Positions 7,887-16,382 of a stretch of DNA of 64,000 nt are shown one piece after another. Within the stretch, counting starts at the first letter, position 1. The number at the start of each line of letters is the position of its first letter. Where the stretch lies: positions 1 to 64,000 of the forward strand of contig JAFEDT010000017.1 in NCBI GenBank assembly GCA_018241445.1, written 5' to 3'. Made by a program: the position numbers and the translations under genes. This DNA comes from Pseudomonadota bacterium (GTDB lineage: Bacteria; Pseudomonadota; Gammaproteobacteria; Steroidobacterales; Steroidobacteraceae). Below the pieces are notes generated by a model. It was not told the DNA's origin and ran no database searches. It saw nothing but the letters and a program-made list of their open reading frames with translations.

Positions 7887-9467
7887 TCACACGTTGGAGT
7901 CGGGGAATGATGCCTTGCGCCGCGTCATGTAGTCATTCAGCGCCTCGTCGACCGCCGGGTCGAGCGGCGGCGCCTCGTATTCGGCGAGCTGCTTCTTCCA
8001 GTAGGTGTTGGCGCGCTTGATCATGTCCTGCGCCCCTTCCGCCTCCCACTGCTCCACGCTGTTGTTGTCCGCCAGCGGCGAGCGGTAGAAGGCGGTCTGG
8101 AAGTTGGCCTGGGTGTGGGCGCAGCCCAGGAAGTGCTTGCCCGGACCCACTTCGCGAATGGCATCGAGCGCCTGGCCGTTGTCCGACAGATCCACCCCGG
8201 CGAGCAGCGTGTGCATCATGCCGGCCTGGTCGGCGTCCATCACGAACTTCTCGTAACCCATGGCCAGGCCGCCCTCGAGCCAGCCGGCCGTGTGCAGCAC
8301 GAAGTTGACGCCACCCAGGCAAGTGGGCAGCAGCGTATTGGCCGACTCGTAGGCCGCCTGGGCGTCTGCGATTTTGGAGGCGCACAACGAACCGCCGGAT
8401 CGGAAGGGCACACCCAGCCGCCGTGCCAGTGCCGCCATGGCGTACAGCACCAGCGCCGGCTCCGGCGTACCGAATGTCGGCGCACCGGACTGCATCGACA
8501 GCGAGGAGGCGAAGCTGCCCATGACCACCGGCGCCCCGGGGTTGATCAGCTGTGCCAACGCCATGCCTGCCATCGACTCCGCCAGGGTCTGCGCCACCGT
8601 GCCCGCCACCGTCACCGGTGACATGGCGCCGGCGAGAATGAAGGGCGTGACGATGGTGGCCTGGTTGGCGCGCGCGTAGGTCTTCAGCGCACCCAGCATG
8701 GTTGCGTCCCAGGTCAGCGGCGAGTTGGCGTTGATCAGGCTGATGACGCAGGTGCGCGGCTTGCCGCTGGCCGGATCGATGAAATCATTGCCGAACAGGA
8801 TACGGGTCATTTCCACCGTATCCTGCGCGCGCTCCGGGTGGGTGACCGAACCCATGTAGGGTTTGTCGCTGTACTTGATGTGCGCGTACACCATGTCGAA
8901 GTGCCGCTTGTTCACCGGCAGGTCTACGGGCTCGCAGATGGTGCCGCCGGAGTGATGCAGCGAGTTGGCGACGTAGGTGAGTTTGACGAAGTTGCGGAAG
9001 TCCTCGATGCGCGCATAGCGCCGGCCCTCGTCCAGGCTGCGCACGAACGGCGAACCGTATGCCGGCGCGAACACGGTGCGGTTGCCGCCGATGATCACAT
9101 TGCGCGCCGGATTGCGGGCGTACTGGGTGAATTCGCGCGGGGCGGTGGCCTGCACCAGGCTGCGGCACATGCCGCGCGGGAATCGCACCCGCTCGCCCTG
9201 CACGTCGGCGCCGGCCTTCCTCCAGACTTCGAGCGACTCGGGGTCGTCGCGGAAGTCCAGGCCGATCTCCTGCAGAATCGTGTCGGCGTTGTGCTCCATC
9301 AGCGCCAGGCCCTCTTCGCGCAACACCTCGTAATAGGGGATCTGACGCGTGATATAGGGCACCCAGGCGTGGCTGCGGGCGGTGCGCGCCGCGATCTTGG
9401 CGTCCCGCCCACTGGGCCGGCGGGAGCGGGCCGGGGTCCGGGCGTGCAGTTCTTCGACGATGGGCAT
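7887..9467 (-). CDS. MttB-superfamily (trimethylamine methyltransferase-like) protein
   Basis: 526 residues, matching the MttB fold family, which transfers a methyl group from a quaternary or tertiary amine (or similar) to a corrinoid protein. No in-frame TAG interrupts it, so it is a non-pyrrolysine member like MtgB. Such members act on glycine betaine, proline betaine, carnitine and similar compounds; which one applies here cannot be read from sequence. The frame opens at 9509, but ATG 9467 follows GGAGAGGA and is preferred. The gene converges on the corrinoid operon from the opposite strand. It is the natural substrate-side partner of the corrinoid protein at 256. Confidence 0.9.
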   Translation of the reverse strand: MPIVEELHARTPARSRRPSGRDAKIAARTARSHAWVPYITRQIPYYEVLREEGLALMEHNADTILQEIGLDFRDDPESLEVWRKAGADVQGERVRFPRGMCRSLVQATAPREFTQYARNPARNVIIGGNRTVFAPAYGSPFVRSLDEGRRYARIEDFRNFVKLTYVANSLHHSGGTICEPVDLPVNKRHFDMVYAHIKYSDKPYMGSVTHPERAQDTVEMTRILFGNDFIDPASGKPRTCVISLINANSPLTWDATMLGALKTYARANQATIVTPFILAGAMSPVTVAGTVAQTLAESMAGMALAQLINPGAPVVMGSFASSLSMQSGAPTFGTPEPALVLYAMAALARRLGVPFRSGGSLCASKIADAQAAYESANTLLPTCLGGVNFVLHTAGWLEGGLAMGYEKFVMDADQAGMMHTLLAGVDLSDNGQALDAIREVGPGKHFLGCAHTQANFQTAFYRSPLADNNSVEQWEAEGAQDMIKRANTYWKKQLAEYEAPPLDPAVDEALNDYMTRRKASFPDSNV

Positions 9468-9616
9468 GGCTGTTCCTCTCCCGTGCGCCCGCAAGGGGTC
9501 GCAAAGCATGGGCCTGACTCATTATCCTATGGGACGGGGCGGGCACTGACCGATATGCGGCATGCGCTTCTCCGCGCGCGCCACCCATGCCCGGGGTAGG
9601 TCAGGCCGCCAGGCGG

Positions 9617-10168
9617 TCAGGCCGACGGGCCCAGCAGCTTCTCGAACTGCTGCGCGGACTCCACCAGTCCCTGCGCCCGCAGAATTCCCTGGGAGTCGAT
9701 CACGGCCGCAAAGGGCAGCCTCCCCACCTGGTAGGCGAGCGCCAGACCGGGGGCCGCGACGAATGGTATGCCCTCGAGCTGGTGTTCGCGCACGAACTGA
9801 CGCTGGGCGGCAGCATTGCCCTCGCCCGCCAGGATCACTTCCATGCGTTGCGCCACCTCGCCGCTGCGGCTGCGGGCCACCGGCAGCAGCGTCTTGCAGA
9901 CCGGGCAGGTCGCCGATACAAACAGCAGCAGCGTGCTGCGACCGTCGCTGCGCGCACTGCCGAGGGGATGCGCCCGCCCGTCAAGGTCCGCCACCTCTAC
10001 CGGCGGAGCAGGGTCGCCCACGACCAGTCCGCTGCGGCGCACCAGCGCACTCGCCGGAGCAATACGTTCGTGCAGCACGCCGAGCTGGCGCACCAGCGCC
10101 AGTACCACGGCGGCGAGCACAATAATGACGAGCCACAGGGCGGTGTTGGAGATTTGCAGCAGGGTCAT
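9617..10168 (-). CDS. mauD: MauD-like thiol-disulfide oxidoreductase
   Basis: 183 residues. An N-terminal membrane anchor (about residues 8-26) leads to QLGVLHERIAP, a motif characteristic of MauD. A thioredoxin-like domain follows with CPVC at about 88-91 and the cis-Pro loop GRLPFAAVID. MauD helps form the many disulfides of the TTQ amine dehydrogenase light chain in the periplasm. A light chain with 14 cysteines is encoded at 34158, 24 kb away, and no mau gene adjoins this one. It sits 149 bp upstream of the MttB-like gene on the same strand. It could serve either system. Confidence 0.82.
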   Translation of the reverse strand: MTLLQISNTALWLVIIVLAAVVLALVRQLGVLHERIAPASALVRRSGLVVGDPAPPVEVADLDGRAHPLGSARSDGRSTLLLFVSATCPVCKTLLPVARSRSGEVAQRMEVILAGEGNAAAQRQFVREHQLEGIPFVAAPGLALAYQVGRLPFAAVIDSQGILRAQGLVESAQQFEKLLGPSA

Positions 10169-10297
10169 GGCCAGGGATCATATCCTACCGGCGGGCCCCG
10201 CTGGCCACGCGACCGCCGGTGCTGTCGGGGCGCAACGCAGCGCGCGTGGCCCACGCCCCTGTGGCCACAGTCCACAGGAAGCGGCTAGGATCCAGGC

Positions 10298-10873
10298 ATG
10301 CGCGCTGCCCGACTCGAAGCGTTCACCGACGGTGTCATTGCCATCATCATCACCATCATGGTGCTGGACATGCGCGTACCCCAGGGCACCGACCTGCAGG
10401 CGGTGCGTGGCGTGGCGCCGGTGTTCCTGGCCTACGTAATCAGCTACGTCAACGTCGGAATATTCTGGAATAACCATCATCACATGCTGCACGTGACCGA
10501 ACGCATCGACGGCACGGTGCTGTGGTCTAACCTGGCGCTGTTGTTCTGGCTGTCGCTGATCCCGTTCGTGATCCGCTGGATGGACGAGACCGGGTTCGCC
10601 GCCCTGCCCACCGCTGCCTACGGGCTGGTTTTGGCAGGCGCCGCGTTGTGCTACTGGCTGCTGCGCGGACGGATCATCGCGGTCAACGGCTCCAACTCGC
10701 GCCTCGCCCAGGCCACCGGCAGAGATCGCAAGGGAAGATTGTCCCTGCTGCTGTACGTGGTGGGCGCCGCGCTCGCCTTCTGGCACCCGGTGGTGTCGAT
10801 CGCGCTCTATGTCGTGGTGGCGGTGATCTGGTTCGTGCCCGACAGCCGCATCGAGTCGGTGCTGAAGGACTGA
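10298..10873 (+). CDS. TMEM175-family (DUF1211) membrane protein, probable K+ channel
   Basis: 191 residues with about six hydrophobic segments. The first helix carries the signature RLEAFTDGVIAIIITIMVLD, the FTDG motif that lines the pore in TMEM175 channels. Bacterial members of this length form tetrameric potassium-permeable channels. A HNHH-like stretch (NNHHHM) follows helix 2. ATG 10298 is preceded by AGGA. No functional link to its neighbours is evident. Confidence 0.85.
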   Translation: MRAARLEAFTDGVIAIIITIMVLDMRVPQGTDLQAVRGVAPVFLAYVISYVNVGIFWNNHHHMLHVTERIDGTVLWSNLALLFWLSLIPFVIRWMDETGFAALPTAAYGLVLAGAALCYWLLRGRIIAVNGSNSRLAQATGRDRKGRLSLLLYVVGAALAFWHPVVSIALYVVVAVIWFVPDSRIESVLKD

Positions 10874-10967
10874 CACGCACCCCGCGCGCGCCCAGCGGCG
10901 CTCGCCGGGCTGGCGGGGCTCGAACCACCGCGCGCCAACAATGGGCGGCCCGCGATCGGGCGAGCCG

Positions 10968-11837
10968 CTACTTGAAGACCACCGTGCGACCGCCGTTGAG
11001 GAACACGCGATGCTCGATGGCATAGCGCACCGCCGCCGAAAGCGCGCGCCGCTCCGAATCCCGTCCCGCCGCTACCAGCATCTCGGGGGTGTAGCCATGG
11101 TCCACGCGCTCCACGATCTGCTCGATGATCGGCCCCTCGTCCAGATCATGGGTGACGTAGTGGGCGGTTGCACCGATCACCTTCACACCCCGATCGTAGG
11201 CCTGGTGGTAGGGCTTGGCGCCCTTGAAGCCCGGCAGGAAGGAATGATGGATGTTGATGGCCCGGCCGCGCAGCTGCGCGCACAGGTTGTCGGACAGGAT
11301 CTGCATGTAGCGCGCCAGCACCACCAGTTCGGTGCGGGTCGACTCCACCAGCTCCATCAGCCGCCGCTCCTGCTCCGGTTTGGTGGCGGCGGTCACCGGC
11401 AGGTGGAAGAACGGCAGGTTGTGGCGTGCCGCAGTGGGCTGCAGCGTCACGTGGTTGGAGACGACGGCGGTGATGTCCATCTGCAGTTCGCCGGTGCGGT
11501 GGCGGTACAGCAGGTCCTCCAGGCAATGATCGAAGTTGGACACCATGATCAGCACCCGCACGCGTTCGCGGCTGTCATGGATGCGCCAGTCCATCTCCTC
11601 GGATGCGGCGATGGGCTCGAACTCGGCGCGCAGGCGCGCCAGGTCCACCTTCTCGCCGTGCACGCCGCAGAAGGTGACACGCACGAAGAAGCGCTGCGAA
11701 ATCGTGTCGTCGAACTGATGCATCTCCATCAGGTAGAAGCGGCGTGCGGCCAGGAAGCCGGCGACCGCCGCGGTGGTTCCCATGCGGCTGGGGCAGCTCG
11801 CGGTGAGGATGTAGGGATGATCAGTGGCGAACTTCAC
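10968..11837 (-). CDS. purU: Formyltetrahydrofolate deformylase
   Basis: 289 residues. An N-terminal ACT domain (about 5-85) precedes a formyltransferase-fold domain with the HHSFLPGF active-site segment and ATAHYVTHDLDEGPII. It hydrolyses 10-formyl-THF to formate and THF. The frame extends 15 bases to a TTG at 11852, but GTG 11837 has GGAG six bases upstream and is the better start. Next to a methyl-THF-producing corrinoid module, it could vent excess formyl-THF and regenerate THF for further demethylation. That link is inference from proximity. Confidence 0.92.
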   Translation of the reverse strand: MKFATDHPYILTASCPSRMGTTAAVAGFLAARRFYLMEMHQFDDTISQRFFVRVTFCGVHGEKVDLARLRAEFEPIAASEEMDWRIHDSRERVRVLIMVSNFDHCLEDLLYRHRTGELQMDITAVVSNHVTLQPTAARHNLPFFHLPVTAATKPEQERRLMELVESTRTELVVLARYMQILSDNLCAQLRGRAINIHHSFLPGFKGAKPYHQAYDRGVKVIGATAHYVTHDLDEGPIIEQIVERVDHGYTPEMLVAAGRDSERRALSAAVRYAIEHRVFLNGGRTVVFK

Positions 11838-11949
11838 GCAAAGCTCCTGCAATGTGAACCGCTATCGCGAACCGCGGCAGGGTGACAGGGCACACCGGGG
11901 CACTATGATCCAAATGGGACCGGAACGGGCGCGTACGCGCCATGGCCGT

Positions 11950-12594
11950 TCAGGACTGCCGTACGCCCCCGGCCGGGTCCAGTTCGACCCATAGGGCACG
12001 GCCGGGTGGGTGTGCCCGCAGTGGCATCGCCGACCCCGGCGACGCGCCGCCGGCCGCGTCCCGCCGGCCCGCAGGCGGCTCGAAACGCAATGCATCCAGC
12101 GCCCCAAGCCGCCACTCTTCCCCGTCCAGGCTCACCGTGAACTCCTGCAGGGCGATCAGGAAGCACAGCGCGCCGGGAAGCACGAGCGTGCCGTCCGCCT
12201 CCCACTGCGCACGAGTCAGGGTGCCGCGCCACGTTGCGCGCTTCACCATCAGGTTCAGATCAGTCGCGCCGCCGGCCGCCGGGGTGGCGCTCACTGGCAC
12301 CTCACCGCCAAAACGGATCACCTCGCTGTCGTTGTCGAGTGTGCGCACCGGCAGCGCGCCGACCTGCAACGACACGCTGCCGCGGATCACCACCAGGTGA
12401 CGCTCGACACCATCGAATACCGAGAACGGCCCCGCGGCGTGGATGTCAGCCAGGCTGATGCGCCACTGGAAGCTTGCCAAGTCCGCACCTGGCGGAAAGG
12501 CGGCCAGTTCGCGCGTCACCCCGCCGCCATTCTTCCATGGCAGCGCCTGCCGATCGGCGGCGCGCAGCAGCAGCACCCGGCGCCGCTCACTCAC
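11950..12594 (-). CDS. HutD/Ves-family cupin protein
   Basis: 214 residues. The hallmark LPWKNGGGVTRELA near the N-terminus is followed by double-stranded beta-helix strands (FSVFDGVERHLVVIRG). HutD proteins are often encoded with histidine utilisation genes, but none are present here, so the E. coli Ves-like role is equally possible. The role of either is poorly defined. GTG 12594 overlaps the stop of the upstream GFA gene (GTGA), so the two are translationally coupled. Confidence 0.85.
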   Translation of the reverse strand: MSERRRVLLLRAADRQALPWKNGGGVTRELAAFPPGADLASFQWRISLADIHAAGPFSVFDGVERHLVVIRGSVSLQVGALPVRTLDNDSEVIRFGGEVPVSATPAAGGATDLNLMVKRATWRGTLTRAQWEADGTLVLPGALCFLIALQEFTVSLDGEEWRLGALDALRFEPPAGRRDAAGGASPGSAMPLRAHPPGRALWVELDPAGGVRQS

Positions 12595-13010
12595 CGCGCC
12601 GGAAACTCCGCGCGGAATGTGCCGTCGGGCGACTGCACGGCGCCCGGCTCGATGTCGTAGTAGCCGCCCTTGTCGGCCGTGAAGATATGTGCCGCGATTG
12701 CCAGTCCGCTCGAGTCATCCAGGCTGCCCGCCGCAATGCTGATGTAATCACGCCCCTCACCCTCCCAGAACAGTGTCGAACCGCAGCGCTCGCAGAAGCC
12801 GCGGCGCGCGTGCGGCGACGCCGAGTACCAGCGCAGGCCCTCGCTCGCCGCCAGTGTGAAGTGGCCACGGCGCGCGGCGGTCGCGGCGAGAAAGTGCCCC
12901 GTCATGCGGCGACACTGCGTGCAGTGACACATCACGATCGGGCGCAGCGGCCCATCGACGCGGTAGCGCACGGCGCCACACAGACAGCCGCCGGTCCTGG
13001 GCCCGCTCAT
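12591..13010 (-). CDS. GFA/CENP-V family zinc protein
   Basis: 139 residues. Zinc-binding cysteines appear as GGCLCGAVRY, CHCTQCRR and FCERCGS, the full set of the GFA (glutathione-dependent formaldehyde-activating-like) fold. The named activity is doubtful for most members. The frame runs upstream to 13079, but ATG 13010 overlaps the peptidase stop as ATGA and begins just before the domain. It lies between the peptidase gene and the hutD-like gene in one minus-strand transcription unit. Confidence 0.88.
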   Translation of the reverse strand: MSGPRTGGCLCGAVRYRVDGPLRPIVMCHCTQCRRMTGHFLAATAARRGHFTLAASEGLRWYSASPHARRGFCERCGSTLFWEGEGRDYISIAAGSLDDSSGLAIAAHIFTADKGGYYDIEPGAVQSPDGTFRAEFPAR

Positions 13011-15148
13011 CGCCGCACCGCCTGCTGCGCGGCGCCCAGGCCCAGCTTCTGTTTGAGGTAGACGAAACTCAACGCCCACATCTGCGCCGCCTGGCGGTGA
13101 TCCGCGGCGGCGGCGTGACCCCCGTCGGTGTTCTCGAAGAACAGCACCTCGTGACCCTGCTGCAGCATGCGCGCCGCCATCTTGCGCGCGTGCACCGGCG
13201 TGACCCGGTCATCGCTGGTAGCGGTCACGAACAGCACCGGCGGATAGTGCCTGCCCGCGCGCACGTTCTGGTAGGGCGAATATTGCGTGATCCAGGCGCG
13301 GTCCGCGGGCTTGTCCGGGTCACCGTATTCCGCCGCCCATGAGGCGCCGGCGCCGATGTGGGTGTACCGGATCATGTCGATCAGCGGCACCTGGCACACG
13401 ACCGCGCCGAACAGCTCCGGCCGTTCCACCATGGTGGCGCTGACCAGCAGCCCGCCATTGGACCCGCCCATGATGCCCAGCTGCGCCGCGCTCGTGATGC
13501 CACGCTTCACCAGATCCTGCGCCACCGCCTGGAAGTCATCGTAGGCGCGCTGGCGGTTCTGCAGGAGCGCCGCCTGGTGCCAGGCCGGGCCGTACTCGCC
13601 GCCGCCGCGGATATTGGCGACCACGTAGACGCCACCACGCGTCAGCCACAGCATGCCGAAATTGGCGGAGTAGCTGGGCGTCAGGGAGACCTCGAAGCCA
13701 CCGTAGCCGTACAGGACCGTAGGCGCCGGGGCGCTCAGCGCCCGCGCACGGGTGACGAAGTAAGGCACGCGCGTGCCGTCGCGCGAGATGGCGAAGTACT
13801 GCTGCGTTGCCAGTGCTGAGGCATCGAAGCGCGCCGGCAGCGATTTGATTGCCACGGGATGGCTGTCACCCGCGTCGGCGTACAGCGTCGTTGGCGCAGT
13901 GAAACTCTCGAAGCGATAGTAGGCCTGCGGCCCCCAGGCATTGGAGGACACGATCTGGGTAGAACCGCCCTCGGGCAGGGCAAGGCGCGTATCACTCCAC
14001 GATCCGTCGGCGGTGGGGCGCAACACATGCACACTGCCGGTGACGTCGTGGTAGACGGAAACAAATACCGCGTCGCGCCCCACGCTGACCCCATCGATGG
14101 CACTGCCCTGCGGCGGCGCGAGCAGCAGCTTCGCGCCCGACCCGGCACGCCAGGCGATCAAGGATCCCTTCGGCAGCGCCCTGCCGCCCTGCGGAGTCCA
14201 TTCATCGCGCAGGGTGAAGATCAGATCAGGACCCAGGGCGCCCTTGAGGTCGGCGCCGCCGGGCAGCGGCAGGCGCTGTGTCGTGCCGTCATCGGCGATC
14301 GAGTGATATTCGCTGGTAAAGAAGTCAACCGCGCGTTGCACCAGTGCGTGACGCATGCCGGGCCCGAGCAGCACGACACCATTGCAGGCGACATCGCTCA
14401 CCTGGCCCTCGAAAATGGTGCGCGCCGCCGCGAGAGGTTCGCCACGCTTCCACAGCCTCACCAGGCGCGGATAGCCGGAGGTCGTCATGCTCCCCGGTCC
14501 GGTGTCGGTACCCACCAGCACCCGGTCGTCATCCAGCCAGCTGATCGAGGATTTGGCCTCCTCGAGACGGAAGCCGTCGGCGGGAAAGCTGCCGCTGGCC
14601 AGGTCATACTCGCGCACCACCACGGCATCGCCGCCGCCACGCGACAGGCTTACCAGGCAGCGCTTGAGATCCGGGCGGCACTGTGCGCCCTTCCAGACCC
14701 AGTTCTCCTTCTCCTGCGCAGCGAGCCGGTCAAGGTCGATCAGCGTCTGCCAGGCAGGCGCCGCGCGGGCGTAATCGTCTATGGAGGTACGCCGCCATAC
14801 GCCCTTGGGATGCTGCGCGTCCTGCCAGAAATTGAAGACGCTGTCGTGGTCCAGCTCGCCGTAGGGAATGCGGTCAGTGGCATCGAGTACCTTCAGCACC
14901 GACTGGTAGTCGCCGGCGTAGTCAGGATCCGACTGCAGCACGGCTTCAGTGCGTGCGTTCTGCGCCTTCACCCAGGCGAGGGGGCGCTCCCCGTGCACAT
15001 CCTCGAGCCACAGATATGGATCCTCGGATGTTGCCTGATGCACTGCCGTGTCCTTCACCGTTTCCGCTCCCGCCACCGGCGCAGTTGCAACCAGTGCCGC
15101 CAGCAGCACCGTCAGCACGCCTGCACCGATCGTGTTAATGTCATCCAT
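13007..15148 (-). CDS. Secreted prolyl oligopeptidase (S9A)
   Basis: 713 residues. A signal peptide ends near VATAPVAGA (residues 1-28). The beta-propeller domain begins DPYLWLEDVHG and runs to about residue 460. The alpha/beta hydrolase domain has the nucleophile motif GGSNGG (Ser near 563), NIRGGGEYG, TSDDRV (acid) and TDGGHAA (His). It cleaves after proline in short peptides, probably in the periplasm or outside the cell. ATG 15148 follows GGAG; an upstream frame extension to 15184 has no such site. Divergent from the nucleoside hydrolase with a 70-bp shared promoter region. Confidence 0.93.
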   Translation of the reverse strand: MDDINTIGAGVLTVLLAALVATAPVAGAETVKDTAVHQATSEDPYLWLEDVHGERPLAWVKAQNARTEAVLQSDPDYAGDYQSVLKVLDATDRIPYGELDHDSVFNFWQDAQHPKGVWRRTSIDDYARAAPAWQTLIDLDRLAAQEKENWVWKGAQCRPDLKRCLVSLSRGGGDAVVVREYDLASGSFPADGFRLEEAKSSISWLDDDRVLVGTDTGPGSMTTSGYPRLVRLWKRGEPLAAARTIFEGQVSDVACNGVVLLGPGMRHALVQRAVDFFTSEYHSIADDGTTQRLPLPGGADLKGALGPDLIFTLRDEWTPQGGRALPKGSLIAWRAGSGAKLLLAPPQGSAIDGVSVGRDAVFVSVYHDVTGSVHVLRPTADGSWSDTRLALPEGGSTQIVSSNAWGPQAYYRFESFTAPTTLYADAGDSHPVAIKSLPARFDASALATQQYFAISRDGTRVPYFVTRARALSAPAPTVLYGYGGFEVSLTPSYSANFGMLWLTRGGVYVVANIRGGGEYGPAWHQAALLQNRQRAYDDFQAVAQDLVKRGITSAAQLGIMGGSNGGLLVSATMVERPELFGAVVCQVPLIDMIRYTHIGAGASWAAEYGDPDKPADRAWITQYSPYQNVRAGRHYPPVLFVTATSDDRVTPVHARKMAARMLQQGHEVLFFENTDGGHAAAADHRQAAQMWALSFVYLKQKLGLGAAQQAVRR

Positions 15149-15218
15149 GCCGGCTCCTGTCCCGCCCACATGCGAGTGCGGCATTGTAGGTCAAGTCAAA
15201 ATCCGCGGGAGCCACCTG

Positions 15219-16343
15219 ATGACCACGCTGCAGAAAGTTCTGTACACCGCGCTTGCCCTGGCCATCCTGGCCGCCGGCACGATCGCCACTCCGGCCGCAG
15301 CCGCGGACGCCCCGGCGCGCCGCAAGGTCATCATCGACCAGGACGCCTTCGGCCCGGCGGGCTCCAACATGCAGGCGATCCTGATGCTCTTGCAGGCGAA
15401 AGACGTCGAGGTGCTCGGCATCACCATACCCAGCGGCGACGGCTGGCGCGATGAGGAAGTGGGCCATACGCTGCGGCTGCTGGAAGTCGCGCACCGCACC
15501 GACGTTCCAGTCTATCCGGGCGCCGTCTTTCCCCTGGTCAACAGCCAGGAGCGCACCCGCCTGTGGGAACGCCTCTACGGCAAACTCTTCTACAAGGGGG
15601 CCTGGACGGAGGTCTGGCCCGCCGAGGGCACTGCGCGCCGCACCCCCTACCACGCCGACCCGTTCATGATTCCGCCCTCGCCCGCCGGCGCACCCACTCT
15701 GAAGGCCGCGAACGAGAGCGCGGCCGTGTTCCTGGTGCGGGCCGTGCACCAGTACCCCGGGCAGGTCAGCATCATCGCCGCCGGCCCACTGACCAACCTC
15801 GCGCTCGCCGCACGGCTGGATCCACAATTTGCCTCTCTCGCCCATGAGCTGGTGTTCATGGGCGGCAGCTTCAACCCGACGCCGGCCGACAATCCCTTCG
15901 CCGCCGAGTACGTCAACTCGCCACGGCGCGAGTTCAACATGCGCTTCGACCCGGAAGCCGCCTCCATCGTGCTGCACCAGCCGTGGAAGAAAATCACCGA
16001 AGTGCCGATCGATCCCACGACCCGCACGTTCTTCAAGCCGGAATACATCCGTGAGGTGGCGGCCGGGCACGCCCCCTTCGCGTCCTACATCGGCCGCTTC
16101 GGCCAGTCCTACCCGATGTGGGACGAGCTTGCCGTGGCCGTGTGGCTCGATCCCTCGCTGGTCACGCGGGCGAAGTCGCTGTTCGTGGACGTCGATACCA
16201 GCTTCACCGCCGGGTACGGGCAGACGCTCAGCTGGTCAGCAGGCGAGGAGCCCGGCCAGGGTGAGCGCACCGTCAACGTGGTGTTCGACGTCGACGTGCC
16301 GCGCTTCGAGAGAATGGCACTGGATCTGCTGGAGGCGCCGTAG
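15219..16343 (+). CDS. Exported nucleoside hydrolase-like protein with altered active site
   Basis: 374 residues with a signal peptide (cut near AAAADA, about residue 30). The fold matches inosine-uridine nucleoside hydrolases: LVFMGGSF, REFNMRFDPEAA and PMWDELAVAVW. The calcium loop, normally DTDPGIDDA, reads DQDAFGPAGSN here, so the second aspartate pair is missing. The usual catalytic His of the HDPLAV motif is Trp. It may be a divergent subfamily with its own chemistry rather than a classical hydrolase. It should act in the periplasm, upstream of the ribose and purine genes that follow. ATG 15219 is chosen because it begins the signal peptide. Confidence 0.85.
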   Translation: MTTLQKVLYTALALAILAAGTIATPAAAADAPARRKVIIDQDAFGPAGSNMQAILMLLQAKDVEVLGITIPSGDGWRDEEVGHTLRLLEVAHRTDVPVYPGAVFPLVNSQERTRLWERLYGKLFYKGAWTEVWPAEGTARRTPYHADPFMIPPSPAGAPTLKAANESAAVFLVRAVHQYPGQVSIIAAGPLTNLALAARLDPQFASLAHELVFMGGSFNPTPADNPFAAEYVNSPRREFNMRFDPEAASIVLHQPWKKITEVPIDPTTRTFFKPEYIREVAAGHAPFASYIGRFGQSYPMWDELAVAVWLDPSLVTRAKSLFVDVDTSFTAGYGQTLSWSAGEEPGQGERTVNVVFDVDVPRFERMALDLLEAP

Positions 16344-16382
16344 CGCCCCTGCCCGGTCACGCGCCGTAGCGAGCCCGCAGGG

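Noticed and set aside
7887..9467. Possible pyrrolysine-containing MttB
   Set aside because: The frame is uninterrupted by TAG, and no pyrrolysine genes are seen in the window.
13859..15454. A 531-residue open frame on the plus strand opposite the prolyl oligopeptidase gene
   Set aside because: It is the antisense shadow of a well-supported gene in high-GC DNA, with low-complexity translation and no recognisable domain.
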